Source: Mycolicibacterium cosmeticum (GTDB lineage: Bacteria; Actinomycetota; Actinomycetes; Mycobacteriales; Mycobacteriaceae). From it: DNA of 64,000 nucleotides. The position numbers were made by a program, and so were the translations under genes. This document shows positions 62,892 through 64,000 of the stretch, piece by piece (the first letter of the stretch is position 1; the number at the start of each line of letters is the position of its first letter). The stretch is from positions 62,001 through 126,000 of the forward strand of contig JACPVS010000023.1 in assembly GCA_016197365.1 (NCBI GenBank), given 5' to 3'. Below the pieces are notes generated by a model. The model was not told the origin of the DNA. It made no database searches and was given only the letters and a program-made list of their open reading frames with translations.

Positions 62892-63749
62892 TCAGCCGGG
62901 ATTTTCGACGCGCTTCACCTTCGCCGCCGGGTCCAGATAGAGGTATCCGGCCGAACCGGACGTGGTGACGATCTTCACCAACAGCTCGAGCGCGCCCTCG
63001 TCGACGAGATGGTCGATGTCGAGGTCGACGCTCGCCACGTCCCCCGGCGCGATGTTCAGCGTGGCGGGCGCGGTCGCCAACGCGGCAGCGGTGGCCGGGA
63101 TGTCGAAGGCCGCCAGGTCGGTCAGGTCATCGGTGTCGGATCGCTGCCGCTGGGAGGGGTCGTCCCACCCGCCGCGGAAGGGGTAGAGCATCTTCGATCG
63201 GTCGTCGGCCGGGTCTGGCCGCGCCAGGGTGGCCCGGTCGGTCGAGATCGCGAGTTCATAGCCCATGGTGTCGCCGAAGCGGGCGCGGATCGCGTCGATG
63301 ACGGCGGTCAACCCTTCGGCAGTGAGCAGGTCGCCTACCGGCTTGAGGACGGCCGGGGGCACGGTGTCGGGCGCCGGTGCAACGACGGTGTCGAGCACCA
63401 CATGTTCCTCGGGCACCGGCACGGCCGGGCTGGGTTTGCCTGCTGGGGCGGGGGAGTCGTCCTTGGCCAAGCCCCATCCGACGGCCACGATCGCCACCGC
63501 GACCACACCGGCAACGGCCAGGATCGGTCCGCGGGACCGCGTGGCCCCCGACGGCCGCTGCTGCACCCCGGTGACCAGCTGAAGGTCGGCCACCAGCGGC
63601 TCCAGCTCGCCGAGCGTGGTGGCTGCGACGGCGGTCGCCACCCGGCGCCGGTGCTCCTCGCCGGAGAGCTGGCCGTCGCCCAGTGCGTCGTCCAGAATCC
63701 GGCAGGTCGCATCGCGGTCGCTGTCCTTTGCCCGGGTGCGTGCCGCCAT
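62892..63749 (-). CDS. DUF1707 domain membrane protein, tandem paralog
   Basis: RAKDSDRDATCRILDDALGDGQLSGEEHRRRVATAVAATTLGELEPLVADLQ then TM; same architecture as 61988..62854. Confidence 0.88.
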   Translation of the reverse strand: MAARTRAKDSDRDATCRILDDALGDGQLSGEEHRRRVATAVAATTLGELEPLVADLQLVTGVQQRPSGATRSRGPILAVAGVVAVAIVAVGWGLAKDDSPAPAGKPSPAVPVPEEHVVLDTVVAPAPDTVPPAVLKPVGDLLTAEGLTAVIDAIRARFGDTMGYELAISTDRATLARPDPADDRSKMLYPFRGGWDDPSQRQRSDTDDLTDLAAFDIPATAAALATAPATLNIAPGDVASVDLDIDHLVDEGALELLVKIVTTSGSAGYLYLDPAAKVKRVENPG

Positions 63750-63839
63750 GGCGAAGATCGTATGGCGGGCGGCGCCGCGGTGCCGACGCTTGGCGCCGTC
63801 CTCGCTCTGCGGTCGGGGCGCCGACGTACTCTGGTGGAC

Positions 63840-64000
63840 GTGCGATTGCAGCGACAGGTGGTGGATTACGCGCTCCGGCGCCGATCCCTGCTGGCCGAGG
63901 TGTACTCCGGGCGTACCGGGGTCACTGAGGTGTGCGACGCCAATCCCTACTTATTGCGCGCCGCCAAATACCACGGGAAGCCCAGCTCGGTGATGTGCCC
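63840..64000 (+). CDS. DUF5318-like protein (Rv0049-like), truncated by window end
   Basis: VRLQRQVVDYALRRRSLLAEVYSGRTGVTEVCDANPYLLRAAKYHGKPSSVMCP. Confidence 0.75.
   Translation, partial: MRLQRQVVDYALRRRSLLAEVYSGRTGVTEVCDANPYLLRAAKYHGKPSSVMC

Overview
The window is a mycobacterial chromosome segment spanning oriC, most like a fast-growing Mycolicibacterium because gnd lies between dnaN and recF. Positions 1 to about 10,180 are the integrase-proximal part of a prophage or satellite-like element: HK97-type capsid (cut by the window edge), scaffold, portal, TerL, HNH, a P-loop replication protein, a DUF2742 protein, an excisionase-like protein, an HTH repressor and a tyrosine integrase abutting the 3' end of tRNA-Ala(TGC). 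The rest is core genome: tRNA-Ala, tRNA-Ile, DUF3566, gyrA, gyrB, DUF721, recF, gnd, dnaN, oriC, dnaA, rpmH, rnpA, yidD, yidC, jag, rsmG, parA, parB, acetyltransferase-like, cwlM, trxA, trxB, anti-sigma, sigM, murJ-pseudokinase fusion, Rv3909-like, nudix and pcnA. It then continues through an Rv0038-Rv0049-like block (yqgE, mtc28-like, leuS, ino1, padR, DUF1707 paralogs) with accessory insertions (fdhA, SDR, GH63 hydrolase, amino-acid ABC transporter, PhoX). Leads most worth checking: (1) a repressor/operator/integrase module with a paired palindromic operator and a leaderless promoter; (2) an iteron-like TTCACCC cluster inside the element's replication gene; (3) whether the element is a tail-less, capsid-encoding satellite; (4) a 16-bp-arm hairpin covering the start codons of the hydrolase downstream of ino1; (5) parS sites embedded in coding sequence, including the rsmG start codon; (6) an MFS gene with an apparent out-of-frame internal deletion. 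No CRISPR array, transposon or classical defence system was seen. All family calls come from reading the sequence; no database search was run.
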